A stretch of 64,000 bases of DNA from Dietzia natronolimnaea (GCF_039525805.1 NZ_BAAAHZ010000007.1), one strand, 5' to 3'; positions 44,158 to 53,463 are shown, counted from the stretch's first letter. The notes: generated from the sequence alone by a model not told the origin. Numbers and translations are program-made.

Positions 44158-44867
44158 CGTTGGAGGCCAATGACCGCGTCTGTCGGGACCACCGGCCTCC
44201 CGTCGGTGCTCGGCTAGTTGTGATGTCCAGGGAGGTTGGTCAGTCGGGTGACCGGTGGCCTTCCTCCGAGGGCGGAGTGGGCTCGATGCTGATTGTAGAA
44301 GTGCAGCCACTGCGGTAGTCGCTCGTTGCGGGCGTTGGTGGACTCGTAGAAGCGGGCGTAGGCCCAGCCGTCGGCCAGGGTGCGGTGGAAACGTTCGATC
44401 TTGCCGTTGGTCTGTGGCCGGTATGGGCGGGTGCGCTTGTGCACGATTCCCAAGCTTGTGCAGGCGCCGCTCCAGGCGTGGGATCTGTAGGCCGCACCGT
44501 TGTCGGAGAGCACCCGCTCGACCGTGACTCCGCGGTCGGCGAACCAGGCTGCCGCGCGTTCGAGCACCCCGATGGCCGTGGTGGCTTTCTCGTCGGCGTG
44601 GATCTCGGCGTAGGCCACCCGTGAGTGGTCGTCGATGACGGTGTGCACGAACGCGGTGCCCAGACGGGGGCCGCGCACGCGACCTTTGCGTCGATCGGTA
44701 TCTGTTGAGTATTCGCTCTTCTGAGGGCCAGTCGTATCGGGTCTTGGATCCGGTAGCTGCTTGACGGTTTGGACGTCGTCGGAGCCACTGTTATTCGCGT
44801 TCAGAGCCACCTTCTTAGGCTCCTCCCGCTGGGTGTAACGGGCACCTGGCGGAAGGAGCAATTCCCA

Positions 44868-46441
44868 ATGGTAAGGAAGATCAAGGCGAAACTCGTCTTG
44901 CAGCTGCGGGCCGAGGGCCTGTCGGGGCGGGCGATCGCGGCCTCGCAGCAGATCTCGCGCAACAGCGTCGCGGCGGTGCTGGAGGCGGCTGACACGGCCG
45001 AGCTCAGCTGGGACGACGTCGCAGACCTACCCGACGGCGAGGTGTACTCGCTGTTGTTCCCAGGCCGGGGTGAGCACGAGAGCGTGTTCGCCGAGCCCGA
45101 CTGGGTCGAGGTGCATCGGGAGATGGCCCGGGTCGGGGTGACCATGAAGCTTCTGCACGGCGAGTACACCGACAGGTGCGCGGGCTCGGGTTCGCCGGCG
45201 ATGGGCTATGACCGGTTCTGCAAGCAATATCAACAGCACGTGCAGGTCGCCGGGTTGGCCTCTCGGGTCGGGCACAAGGCCGGGCAGACCGTCGAGGTGG
45301 ACTGGTCCGGCCCGACGATGCAGCTGACCGACCCCGTCACCGGGGAAGCGAGACGGGTGTATCTGTTCGTTGGGTGCCTGCCGTTCTCCCGCTACGCCTT
45401 CGTTGAGCCCACACTGGATATGAAGCAGGACACCTGGCTACGGGCCCACGTGACGATGTTCGAGTTCTTCGGCGGCTCGGTTCCGCGCATCGCGTGCGAC
45501 AACCTCAAGACCGGCGTGATCACCCATTCCGCGAGGGCGAGATCGTCCTGAACGACGCCTATCGGGAGATGGCCGCGCACTACTCGGCTGCGGTCCTGCC
45601 CGGCCGGGTGCGCAAGCCCAAGGACAAGCCGAGCGTGGAGAACACGGTCGCGCACGTGGCCACCTGGATCATCGCCGCCCTCCGTGCGCGGCAGTTCGCC
45701 ACACTGCCCGAGCTTAAGTCGGCGATCGCCGACCAACTCGCCGCCTACAACGCCGAGCCGTTCCAGAAGCGGGCCGGCTCCAGGGCCAGCGTGTTCACCT
45801 CCGAGGAGAAGGAACTGCTGCGGCCGCTGCCGGCCACCGGGTATGAGATCAGTCGCTGGGTCTACGGCCGAAAGGTCGGACGCAACGGGCACGTGTCCTT
45901 CGCCCGCAACTACTACTCCGTGCCGTACCCGCACGTGGGCGCCAAGGTCGACCTGCGCATCACCGAGTCGCTGCTCGAGGTGCACCGCGGCCACCAGCGG
46001 CTATCGAGCCACGTGCTGCTGCCCGAGACGGTGGTCAACGAATACCGCACGAACGATGCCGATCTGCCGGCCGGGCCGAAGTACCGGCAGTGGGACCAAA
46101 GCAGGGTCCGTGAATGGGCCGACCGAGTCGGCCCCTCGGCGCTCATCGTTGTGGACAGGATCTTTGAGTCGGTTCCCGTCGCCGAGCAGGGCATCAACCC
46201 GGCGCTGGCGGTGCTGCGGTTGACCCGCCGTTATTCGGTAGAGCGGGTCGAGGCCGCGTGCCGGATCGCGTTGGCCGGGCCGATCCGCTCCCCGCGGTAC
46301 GCCCACCTGCGCCCGATCTTGGAGACCGGGCAGGACAGACCCGCACCACCGACCGGCAGGGCCAGCCAGGACCGGCCCGCCCAGGACGCCGGCGGGTATG
46401 TGCGTGGGGCCGACTACTACGCCGCAGGAGGTGCCCGATGA
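44868..46441 (+). pseudogene. istA: IS21-a transposase istA with a frameshift
   Basis: The ATG at 44868 follows GGAAGGAG. The N-terminal HTH reads GLSGRAIAASQQISRNSVAA; the DDE core shows VEVDWSGPTMQL (first Asp) and RIACDNLKTGV (second Asp). The frame then breaks near 45530 (CACCCATTCCGCGAGG), where one base is missing relative to a frame that continues REGEIVLNDAYREMAAHYSA, then KPKDKPSVENTVAHV (Glu) to the end. The lesion separates the second Asp from the Glu, so the copy should be inactive unless the base is a sequencing error or the frame is shifted in translation. The stop overlaps istB. Confidence 0.85.
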
Positions 46442-47181
46442 CCAGGCTCGATCCCGAGACGCGCCGCAAGCTGCGCGAAATGGGCGCCACCGCGCTGCTG
46501 GAGGCGTTCGAGGCCCGCGATGAGACCCTCATGCTGGGCATGGGGTTCGAGGACCAGGTCAAGATCGTCGTCGACGAGGCCCACTCCACGTTCACCCACG
46601 CCAAAGTCGAGGGCCTGATCCGGCGAGCCGGCCTGCGCTACCCGAACGCCGACCTGCGGCGGCTGGACATGCTCCACGAGCGCGGCCTGGACCAGGGCGT
46701 GATCGCCCAGCTCGGTGCCTGCTCGTTCATCGACCGGCAACAGAACGTCGTCTTCCAGGGCTTCACCGGCTCTGGAAAGTCCTACCTCGGATGCGCCCTG
46801 GCCAAGCAGGCATGCACCCACCGAATCCGGGCGCACTACATTCGGATGCCGGATCTGGCCGAGGCGTGGGCGCTGGCCCGCGACAAGCCGAACGGCAAGA
46901 CGACGTTCTTGAAGAAGTACGCCGCCTTCACGCTGCTCGTGCTCGACGAATGGCTCCTCGACCCGCCCGACGAGGGCATGCGCAGCATGCTGCTCGAACT
47001 CCTCGAGCGCCGCTACGGACACGCCTCGACGGTGTTCTGCACCCAGTACGCCCAGAAGGACTGGCACCAGCGCCTCGGCTCCGCCGTACACGCCGACGCC
47101 ATCATGGACCGCATCGTCCACAACACCCTCTGGATCGAAACCGGCACCTTCAACATGCGCGAACACACCGCCGTGAACTAA
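46438..47181 (+). CDS. istB: IS21-a helper ATPase IstB
   Basis: A 247-residue AAA+-type ATPase overlapping the istA stop by ATGA. Walker A is FTGSGKSYLGCALAKQ (about residue 106) and Walker B is LLVLDEWLLDPP (about 165). The C-terminal segment is TQYAQKDWHQRLGSAVHADA and ends NMREHTAVN. It assists the IstA transposase in target choice. It appears intact, although its partner istA is frameshifted. Confidence 0.92.
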   Translation: MTRLDPETRRKLREMGATALLEAFEARDETLMLGMGFEDQVKIVVDEAHSTFTHAKVEGLIRRAGLRYPNADLRRLDMLHERGLDQGVIAQLGACSFIDRQQNVVFQGFTGSGKSYLGCALAKQACTHRIRAHYIRMPDLAEAWALARDKPNGKTTFLKKYAAFTLLVLDEWLLDPPDEGMRSMLLELLERRYGHASTVFCTQYAQKDWHQRLGSAVHADAIMDRIVHNTLWIETGTFNMREHTAVN

Positions 47182-47925
47182 CCCCCGGGACCGGCGCACG
47201 AGAGCCGGTGGCTCCCACCCCATAGGCCACCGGCTCTCAAAGCCAATAACGGTGGCTCCCAACCTCAATATCCAGTGGCTCCCAAACCCTCAAATACTCA
47301 TCTGTTGCTGCGCGATTGCGTAGCCCCTGCTGTTTGCCGACGTAACGCCAACCGCCGCCATCGGGGATGTTGCCGAATTTGGTCACATCGACGTGGATCA
47401 GGGAGCCGGGCCGGTCGTGTTCGTAGCGGCGCAGTGGCTCGCCGGTGACGCGGTCGATGCGCGAGAGTCGGTTGATTCGACACCGTACGAGCACGGCGTG
47501 CACGGTGGAGGCGGCGATGCCCAGACGGCCAGCGATCTGGATCGGCCCGAGTCGGTGTCTCCAGCGCAGTCGCACGATCTTGCGGACCATCACTGGGCAA
47601 GTACGGTTCGGGCTCGTGCGGGGCCGTGAGCTGCGATCGGGCATGCCGGCCGGGCCCTGGGCGCGGTAGCGGTCGGCCCATTTCTTGGCGGTTCGGGGTG
47701 CGACCATGAACATTGTGGCCGCGGCGGAGTAGGTCCACCCGTCGTCGACGATCAGTCTTGCCAGCCGCAAACGGGTACGTGGGTTCAGGGTCGCGTTAGC
47801 GTGGGACACGAAGGCCTCCGGTCGGTGAAGCGTTGAACTAGACAGCTCCACTTCACAACCGGAGGCCTTCACCTGTCAGTCGAACTCACCATCGCGAATC
47901 GGGACAAACTCCCTGGACATCACAG

Positions 47926-48195
47926 CTAGTGGCTCGCGGCGGGGTGTTCGCGCATGTTGTGCGTGCCGACGTCGATCCAGAGGGAGTTGTAATCGATGCG
48001 GTCCAGGATCGCGTCGGCGTGCACGCCGACGCCGAGGCGTTGGTGCCAGTCCTTCTTGGTGTACTGAGTCCAGAACACGATCGATCCGGTGCCGTAGGGG
48101 GGCGAGCAGCTCCAGGAGCATGCTGCGCATCCCGTCGTCAGGGTGGACGAGCAGCCACTCGTGGATCACCAGCAGGAGAACGCGGCGTACTTCTT
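47926..48195 (-). pseudogene. istB tail fragment of IS21-b
   Basis: Three frames carry successive pieces: KKYAAF, then WLLVHPDDGMRSMLLELLAP, then QYTKKDWHQRLGVGVHADAI, ILDRIDYNSLWIDVGT and NMREHPAASH with stop TAG at 47926. The order is identical to that in the intact IstB of IS21-a, so this is a decayed homologue with several frameshifts. The stop codon CTAG was used as the target of the IS481-family element. Confidence 0.75.
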
Positions 48196-48357
48196 GGCAC
48201 CTTCATCTGCCCCTGGAGCTTATCCCTGGCCCGCGCGCGGAGCCTAAAGTCGGCGGCCCCCACACGCGCCGCTGCTGGCCCCCAAGCACAGTATCCGTGC
48301 AGACAGTCGGTGGCCCCCAGAGGCAAAAGCTGTGGCCCCCAGTGAGACGAATATTCA

Positions 48358-48768
48358 CACCGACAGCTGGTTCGGTTCCGTTGGGGTGAAGTCACGTTTG
48401 ACCAGTTCCGGATGCCGATCCGAGTTGGGTCCTGGCGGGTCGTGCGGACCCGCTTGGTGCGCACCGCCCCAGCGATGTCCTCGGCACGCATCAACCGGGC
48501 GACCTGGTCACGGCCTACTTTGAGGCCCGCCCTCCGGGAAGCCTTCCACAGCTTGCGGGTTCTGTAGACGCGGTAGTTGTCCTCCCACAGACGCCTCAGA
48601 GCCGGCCGCAACTCGGCATCTCGGACAGACCGGGCGGACGCCGGCCGCACCTTACGGGCGTAGTAACCGCTCGGTGCCACCTGGACCGCGGCTTCCCGTA
48701 GGACCCGGCAGATGAACTCGACACCGAAAGCCTGGTCGTCAACCTCCTCGTAGCGTTTGTTGTCGATG
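48358..48768 (-). pseudogene. IS3-family orfB, 5' half
   Basis: The minus strand reads FIDNKRYEEVDDQAFGVEFI, CRVLREAAVQVAPSGYYARK, LWEDNYRVYRTRKLWKASRR and LKVGRDQVARLMRAEDIAGA. It is then shifted by one base near 48430 to continue RHPELVKRDFTPTEPNQLSV up to the IS21-b boundary. The 3' half lies at 43558-44077. It would normally be made as an OrfAB fusion by frameshifting from the upstream orfA. Confidence 0.75.
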
Positions 48769-48775
48769 AAGGCGT

Positions 48776-49160
48776 CTACTTCTTGTAGTGGCGGTCGAGC
48801 TCCGCCCCGAAGAAAGTCGCCTCTCTCTTCAACACCTCGTTGGCCCGCTTCAGCTCGCGGTTCTCCTGCTCGAGCTGCCTCATCCGCGCCGATTCGGTGC
48901 TGCTCACCCCGACGGCGTGCCCGTCATCGATGTCGCCCTGACGCACCCCACTGGCGCACCGACTCCACCCCGTAGCCGAGCGGCGTGGCGACTCGCTTGA
49001 CCGTGCCGTGATCGGTCCCAAGCTCCGCCCGCAACGTGCGCACCATCCACACCGCCGAAGCCTTCGCATCCGGACTGTACCGCCGCGTCTGCGGCTTCCC
49101 CGGCAGCTGCTCCTGTGGGATGAACCCGTCCTTGTTTGCAAGACCACAGAACTCCATCAA
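48776..49160 (-). pseudogene. IS3-family orfA with a frameshift
   Basis: The N-terminal HTH (RRYSPDAKASAVWMVRTLRA, then LGYGVESVRQW) is followed by one extra G in a G run near 48950. The next frame continues VRQGDIDDGHAVGVSSTESA and the leucine-zipper-like RMRQLEQENRELKRANEVLK, ending ELDRHYKK at 48776. It is the DNA-binding half of an IS3-family transposase, inactivated by the shift. Confidence 0.75.
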
Positions 49161-49175
49161 ACCCAGAGCGGATCA

Positions 49176-49300
49176 GGTTGTATCGGCGAGTCGGTAAAGC
49201 AAGCCTGAGATGGTCGTAGTCTTAAGTATCCGGGCGGCACAGGCGACCTGGGAAGAGGCGGCGTCGTGGCTTTTGCCGATACCTCCGAACCCGGCAGTGC
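49176..49300 (-). pseudogene. istB N-terminal fragment of IS21-c
   Basis: The minus strand reads FGGIGKSHDAASSQVACAAR, then ILKTTTISGLLYRLADTT. This matches the Walker A region of IstB (GxGKSHLAxALGHxAxxxGHxVxFTxADxLLxRLxx). It ends exactly at the IS3-family inverted repeat, and the C-terminal part of the same gene lies on the other side at 43395-43526. Confidence 0.5.
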
Positions 49301-49309
49301 GCTACCGGC

Positions 49310-49799
49310 GAAGTCGACGCTTTAAAGGTCGTCGAAGTCCGGTGCCAACAGCACCGTCGTGCGAATCCACCAGCCGGTTCGGCGTATCGGGGAGGTGCAG
49401 ATCGCTCTGCGGCATATCACCTGGCTTGTGCTCGGTCCGGTCCGCCGGATTCACCCCGCGGTGCTCGGCGCGGATCGCTCGTACGCGGTACTTGAAGACG
49501 GTTATCGAATGCGGCCAGGCGATCCGCTCGGCGATCACCGGGGCTGGAATCGTCGGGTACTCCGCCAGCAGCTTGCGGATGTCCGGGCCGTACGCGCCAA
49601 CCAGCAAGCACTTCGGAGCTCGCTTGCAGTTCTGAGGCTCCGACGAGGCGAGCGCCGAACACACCTTGTATCTCGCTATCCACAGCCTCCTAGAAACTCC
49701 GTGATCGTCCCGACCTCGCTGTACTGCGACCAACGAATCTGCCCCTACTTTCCACTGCAATCACCGTCCCAGAGTTGGGAGGGGCCAATATTCGCTCAT
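49310..49799 (-). pseudogene. istA fragment and left end of IS21-c
   Basis: An IS21-type terminus, TGAGCGAATATTGG, starts at 49799 on the minus strand. After a ribosome-binding site (AGGAGG) and GTG start, the frames read VDSEIQGVFGAR and then, after a deletion, RKLLAEYPTIPAPVIAERIA, HSITVFKYRVRAIRAEHRGV and NPADRTEHKPGDMPQSDLHL. This is the N-terminal region of an IS21-family IstA. The DDE core is missing. Confidence 0.6.
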
Positions 49800-49833
49800 C
49801 ACCCGCGGCTAAGTATTCACCCACCGTCGAGAG

Positions 49834-50155
49834 GTTCGCCGACCGTGAGGTCACGGACGAGCGGCTGCTATCCGTTAACGGGTGCGCCTAGAGTCCGATG
49901 CCGGCGCGGCGAGTGAACTGAGCTTGAGATCGTGCACAAACGCACTCGGCCCTACCGGCCCCACTAACGGAGAGATGCAACGATTCCATCGCACTCTGGG
50001 CGACAGCTGGGCCGACGCCCGGTACTACGACTCCACCCACGCACGCGATACACGACTCCCGGCGTGGCCGCACCTCTACAATCGGCACCGCGCTCACTCC
50101 GCCCTCGGTGGAAGGCCACAGGTCACCCGACTGATAAACCTCCCTTGACATTGCA
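49834..50155 (+). pseudogene. Second IS481-family remnant (transposase 3' end)
   Basis: Plus-strand sequence follows the 3' half of the IS481-family transposase at 44214-44700: IVHKRTRPYRP, a frameshift near 49968, then TNGEMQRFHRTLGDSWADAR, YDSTHARDTRLPAWPHLYNR and HRAHSALGGRPQVTRLINLP. It ends with TCCCTTGACATTGCA at 50155 followed by GCTAGC, the same inverted-repeat end and NCTAGN target. The 5' part is lost. Confidence 0.75.
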
Positions 50156-50223
50156 GCTAGCCGATCGCTACCGCGGCGCTCATTCGACGGGTGACAAAGG
50201 CGGCGTCCACCAAATCAAGCACG

Positions 50224-51123
50224 CTATGCGCCTCTGAGTCCACTCAGCATCATGTAAAATCTGCTTCTAATCGCGTAAAGTGTCTTGCTGGATATCGCTG
50301 CGGTCGATAGTCTGTCGACTAAGGGAACACCGCGATATGACATCACCGCTAAGAGTCTTCCCGCATAACGCAGATTTTCCAATTCTGATCTCCTTCTGAG
50401 TTCAGAACGTTTGGTGCCGCTAAGCGGCAGGCGGTCGCATTCAAGCAGACGACTGTAGGCCATCGCTCTTGAATGTATCGACTCACTCATTTGCTGGAAC
50501 GGTCTATTCCGTGGATTAGAGTTGTTGTCATGAATTCTGTAATTCAAGACGATACTCTGAGACGTAACAACAAGGTCGGCAATGTCTTCAGCGGAGTGCC
50601 GGAGCCATATGTCCTCGGACGGAAGCGCCTCGTCGATGGGGAAGATAATATCTGCAAGCTTACGAGACATCATGATGCTTCCACCAGACCGACTTACGGC
50701 CTTCCCCCTCGGCAGCACGCGACCATCCAGCCTTCTATCCTCCGAGAATGTGCGAAGCTTATAGAACCCCACCGCCTGCTCGATCTCGGGATCGATCGAA
50801 AACGGTTGCAGACGGTGTGTAAGCGAATTTGCCGGCAGTGTGTCATCGCCAGCAAACAGAACAACGAATTGGCCAGTAGCTTGTCTAAACGCGTAGTTGA
50901 AGGCGGCGGCTTTTCCTAAGCGAATGCCCTTGGATGCCAGCTTGATTCTCTCATCTCGCTGACTATACGCGATCATGATGTCAGCGGTTCGATCACTGGA
51001 ACCGTCATCTACAAGAATTAGTTCCCACTCGGTGTGTGTTTGGTTCATCACGGAGTCTATCGCTTCTGAGAGATGCATCTCCTCGTTAAAAGCGGGACAA
51101 AGAATTGAAACTGTGTATGTCAT
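50224..51123 (-). CDS. Family 2 glycosyltransferase
   Basis: A 299-residue GT-A enzyme: SILCPAFNEEMHLSEAIDSV at the N-terminus, LILVDDGSSDRTADIMIAYS (nucleotide-sugar binding) and LFAGDDTLPANSL (DxD-like). It adds one sugar of the repeat unit on the cytoplasmic face. It is the last gene of the minus-strand operon, 90 bases after fnlC and right beside the IS region. Donor sugar unknown; with the WbuB-like enzyme it gives the two transferases needed after the initiating step. Confidence 0.88.
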   Translation of the reverse strand: MTYTVSILCPAFNEEMHLSEAIDSVMNQTHTEWELILVDDGSSDRTADIMIAYSQRDERIKLASKGIRLGKAAAFNYAFRQATGQFVVLFAGDDTLPANSLTHRLQPFSIDPEIEQAVGFYKLRTFSEDRRLDGRVLPRGKAVSRSGGSIMMSRKLADIIFPIDEALPSEDIWLRHSAEDIADLVVTSQSIVLNYRIHDNNSNPRNRPFQQMSESIHSRAMAYSRLLECDRLPLSGTKRSELRRRSELENLRYAGRLLAVMSYRGVPLVDRLSTAAISSKTLYAIRSRFYMMLSGLRGA

Positions 51124-51214
51124 CTATGCGCTTCCGCTTGGTGGCCGGACTCAATCCGACCTACTTAATCTAGCAATAGGAAATTCTAATTCCAACCAAG
51201 GGCACCGAGCTATG

Positions 51215-52348
51215 CTAGATGCGAATTCCATCCCACCCGTGGTGTCGATGCGCTGTTGAGAGGATAAACTTCACTGTGCGCTCGGACGTATTCTCGACGA
51301 GATAGTCCACCGGCGTGAGATGACTGATGCCTTCCCGGATATGACCAGAGTTGAGAGTAACCTCGACTGCAGCGATGACATCCGCGCGGTGCAACCCGGT
51401 CATCATTATCCCACCTGTATCCAGGGCCTCCGGGCGCTCTATAGAATCCCGGAGCGTGATTGCTGGAAAGCCGAGAATCGAGGATTCCTCCGCGATGGTT
51501 CCAGAATCGGAGAGACAGCACGCAGCTGACAGTTGGAGTTTGTTGTAGTCGTGGAACCCCAACGGTGCCGAAAACGTGATCCCTTCGGGTTCCGCCCAGC
51601 CGGGGAGCGATTCAAGCCGCTTGCGCGTCCGGGGATGTGTAGAAACAAAAACCGGCATGTCGAAGTGGGTGTGGACCGCCATCAAGCAATCCAGCAGCAT
51701 CTGTAATCGTTCGGGCGAATCCACGTTCTCCTCGCGGTGCGCTGATACGAGAAAGTACTTTCCTTCATTCAGTCCTTTGTCGGCGAGTACTGTAGAAGCG
51801 TTGATTTGTACGAGGTACGCGTTAAGTACCTCTCGCATGGGAGAGCCAGTCTTAAGAATCCGCCGAGGATGTAGGCCCTCGGCGAGAAGGTTTCGGCGAG
51901 CGTGTTCGGTGTAGACGAGGTTGAAGTCAGCGATATGATCAACCATTTTTCGGTTCGTCTCTTCGGGCACGTTGAGATCGAAGCAGCGATTGCCCGCTTC
52001 CATATGGTAGGTCGGGATTTTCATTCGCCGAGCCATGAGCGCAGCAATGCACGAGTTAGTGTCGCCTAGGACTAAGACAGCGTCCGGTCGCTCGTCTTGC
52101 ATCACCTTCTCGGCCGCTATGAGCGTACCGCCGAGAACCGCACCTAGGCTCGAAGTATCCACTCCTAGCATATAATCTGGTTCTCGTATCGCTAGATCGT
52201 CGAAGAACACTCTGTTCAGAGAGTAATCGTAGTTTTGACCGGTGTGCACTAGCACGTGCTCAATGCCGGCCGTCGAATCCAATCGATGGATGACGCGAGA
52301 TAGGCGAATAAGCTCAGGCCGAGTGCCCACGACCGTCATGACTTTCAA
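51215..52348 (-). CDS. fnlC: UDP-N-acetyl-L-fucosamine synthase (WecB-like 2-epimerase)
   Basis: A 377-residue non-hydrolysing 2-epimerase: VMTVVGTRPELIRLSRVIHR, VLVHTGQNYDYSLNRVFFDD, VLGDTNSCIAALMARR, YHMEAGNRCFDLNVPEETNR and SDSGTIAEESSILG. The HTGQNYD and NRCFD variants are those of FnlC/CapG/WbjD rather than generic WecB. It follows fnlA and fnlB homologues, its ATG overlapping the fnlB stop, and performs the last step to UDP-L-FucNAc. Confidence 0.9.
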   Translation of the reverse strand: MKVMTVVGTRPELIRLSRVIHRLDSTAGIEHVLVHTGQNYDYSLNRVFFDDLAIREPDYMLGVDTSSLGAVLGGTLIAAEKVMQDERPDAVLVLGDTNSCIAALMARRMKIPTYHMEAGNRCFDLNVPEETNRKMVDHIADFNLVYTEHARRNLLAEGLHPRRILKTGSPMREVLNAYLVQINASTVLADKGLNEGKYFLVSAHREENVDSPERLQMLLDCLMAVHTHFDMPVFVSTHPRTRKRLESLPGWAEPEGITFSAPLGFHDYNKLQLSAACCLSDSGTIAEESSILGFPAITLRDSIERPEALDTGGIMMTGLHRADVIAAVEVTLNSGHIREGISHLTPVDYLVENTSERTVKFILSTAHRHHGWDGIRI

Positions 52349-53463
52349 GGCTGACTCTCCAACATATTAGGGTGCACGGGTTCAGAGAATGTGTCTGGGG
52401 CGTCTGGACGGAATAACTCGTGGCTCCAGAACTGAGTCAGCAGTGTGTCGTTGCCCGTGTTCGTGATGCTGTGAGCCCATCCAACAGGCATATCGACTGC
52501 CACGGGATCATCGCCGGAGACATCGAAGTTAACAACTTCATCGTGAAACATCCTCCGCAAGCTGATACGCGCGGTGCCTTGTATTACGGCGAATCGCTCG
52601 ATCTTTGAGAGGTGGTAGTGCTCACCTCGAGTGATGCCTGGCACGGTGGAACTGAACGATGTCTGCCCTTCGCCGCCTCTGCAACGGACCGTTTCGACGA
52701 ATGAACCCCTGGCGTCCGAATGCGGGACCAGCTCGATGGGGTAGTACGACGGAAATAGGCCGGATCGATAGGTGTTGAAAAGGTCAACCCTGAACTTACT
52801 GCTGAGATCGGGTAACTCACCTACAGGCATATACAACAGATGGAACTCCTGAAGAAGGTTCCAAACATCCACGACACTGGTCTGTACTCCTTCGGGCCTG
52901 AGCCGATCCACTTCTAGCTCGAGGGCGTCGATTAGTGATTGCGCGGCGTCCTGAGCATGCAGTAGCTCAACATCATTGTCGACTAGCTGTGGGTCTTGGT
53001 TGGAGACGGTGGCGCGGACGAATGTTGCGACAAATGAGTTGTAAAAAGGAAGACCGTGCTCGCCGAAAAGATTCGGGAGGCAAACATTCACGAAATGGCC
53101 GCCCACAGTCCGCACGGCTTCATTTATCGTGTTTTGTGCGGTGCGCTTGCTTCGGCCGTACGCGTTATCCCGATCGACTTGGATTGTTCCAGACACCACC
53201 ACCCGCAGTGGGCGGCCTGAGAGGGAAATGCACCGAGCCAGGTCGTTTGCTAGACCAGTGTTGCCGAGTTCAACCTCGTCCTCAGTCTCAGCCCGATTCA
53301 CGCCAGCGAGGTGAATGACGCCGTCTGCGTCGGCCAACAGCGAACCCAGTTCTCCCCAATTGTCGCGAGTGACAGGTACGACCTCATGGTTTGTAAGAGC
53401 GGAAAGCCTCAGTCGGGTATGCCACCCAAGAAATCCGTTGGCGCCGGTGAGTACAATTTTCAT
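52345..53463 (-). CDS. fnlB: UDP-2-acetamido-2,6-dideoxy-hexulose reductase (CapF/FnlB)
   Basis: A 372-residue two-domain enzyme. The SDR domain (about 1-245) has KIVLTGANGFLGWHTRLRLS and the AYGRSKRTAQ catalytic motif. The C-terminal cupin (about 250-370) has the metal-binding GITRGEHYHLSKIERFAVIQ and GWAHSITNTG. This bifunctional epimerase/reductase architecture is specific to CapF/WbjC/FnlB. It reduces the 4-keto intermediate made by fnlA. Stop and start codons overlap both neighbours. Confidence 0.92.
   Translation of the reverse strand: MKIVLTGANGFLGWHTRLRLSALTNHEVVPVTRDNWGELGSLLADADGVIHLAGVNRAETEDEVELGNTGLANDLARCISLSGRPLRVVVSGTIQVDRDNAYGRSKRTAQNTINEAVRTVGGHFVNVCLPNLFGEHGLPFYNSFVATFVRATVSNQDPQLVDNDVELLHAQDAAQSLIDALELEVDRLRPEGVQTSVVDVWNLLQEFHLLYMPVGELPDLSSKFRVDLFNTYRSGLFPSYYPIELVPHSDARGSFVETVRCRGGEGQTSFSSTVPGITRGEHYHLSKIERFAVIQGTARISLRRMFHDEVVNFDVSGDDPVAVDMPVGWAHSITNTGNDTLLTQFWSHELFRPDAPDTFSEPVHPNMLESQP

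Larger units (their letters stand above)
44706..47300 (+). mobile_element. IS21-a: IS21-family element with 5-bp target duplication
   Basis: A 2595-bp element with ends TGAGTATTCG (44706) and AAATACTCA (ending 47300), the 5'-TG...CA-3' termini of the family. Direct copies of TCTGT lie at 44701-44705 and 47301-47305. Repeated GGGAGCCAC/GGAGCCACTG boxes lie inside both ends. It encodes istA and istB on the plus strand and is the youngest insertion of the stack, sitting inside the IS481-family transposase gene. Confidence 0.88.
44214..47809 (-). pseudogene. IS481-family transposase gene split by IS21-a
   Basis: The 5' half (47809 to 47306, GTG start) reads SHANATLNPRTRLRLARLIV, a helix-turn-helix region, then DVTKFGNIPDGGGWRYVGKQ and QGLRNRAATD. 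The 3' half (44700 to 44214) continues TDRRKGRVRGPRLGTAFVHT, VIDDHSRVAYAEIHADEKAT, LSDNGAAYRSHAW and RPQTNGKIERFHRTLADGWA. Removing IS21-a and one ACAGA copy joins the halves in frame (AATD-TDRRKG). Apart from the insertion no other lesion was seen. The stop codon TAG is supplied by the duplicated CTAG target. Confidence 0.85.
44219..47924 (-). mobile_element. IS481-family element with 6-bp target duplication
   Basis: The inverted repeats TGTGATGTCCAGGGAG (44219) and CTCCCTGGACATCACA (ending 47924) are flanked by direct GCTAGT copies at 44213-44218 and 47925-47930. This fits the NCTAGN target and 6-bp duplication known for IS481. Without the inserted IS21-a and its 5-bp duplication the element is about 1106 bp. 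It entered the stop codon of the istB relic of IS21-b. Confidence 0.85.
44078..48357 (-). mobile_element. IS21-b: shrunken IS21-family element, itself interrupted
   Basis: The ends are TGAGTATTTGTAG (44078, plus) and TGAATATTCGTC (48357, minus). They are flanked by a 4-bp target duplication CACC at 44074-44077 and 48358-48361. Removing the element and one CACC rejoins the IS3 orfB frame (NQL-SVTDLTYVP). Only about 570 bp of its own sequence remain: multi-copy terminal repeats (GGGGGCCAC-type, 48240-48345; GGGAGCCAGCAGTATTGCC-type, 44110-44160) and an istB tail. istA and most of istB are deleted. An IS481-family element is inserted at its istB stop codon. Confidence 0.75.
43527..49175 (-). mobile_element. 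IS3-family element, interrupted by nested insertions
   Basis: Terminal inverted repeats start at 43527 (TGATCCGCCCTGGGTTTCGT) and at 49175 on the minus strand (TGATCCGCTCTGGGTTTGAT), matching in 21 of the first 24 positions. Inside are the two transposase frames on the minus strand. The element's own DNA is split at 44077/48358 by an IS21 remnant. No direct target duplication is seen, and the flanks are the two halves of an istB gene with a deletion between them. The copy is dead: frameshifts in both frames and an in-frame stop. Confidence 0.75.

Noticed and set aside
48240..48345. Regularly spaced GGGGGCCAC boxes as a regulatory array
   Set aside because: They lie just inside the other end of IS21-b and match the multi-box terminal structure of this family.
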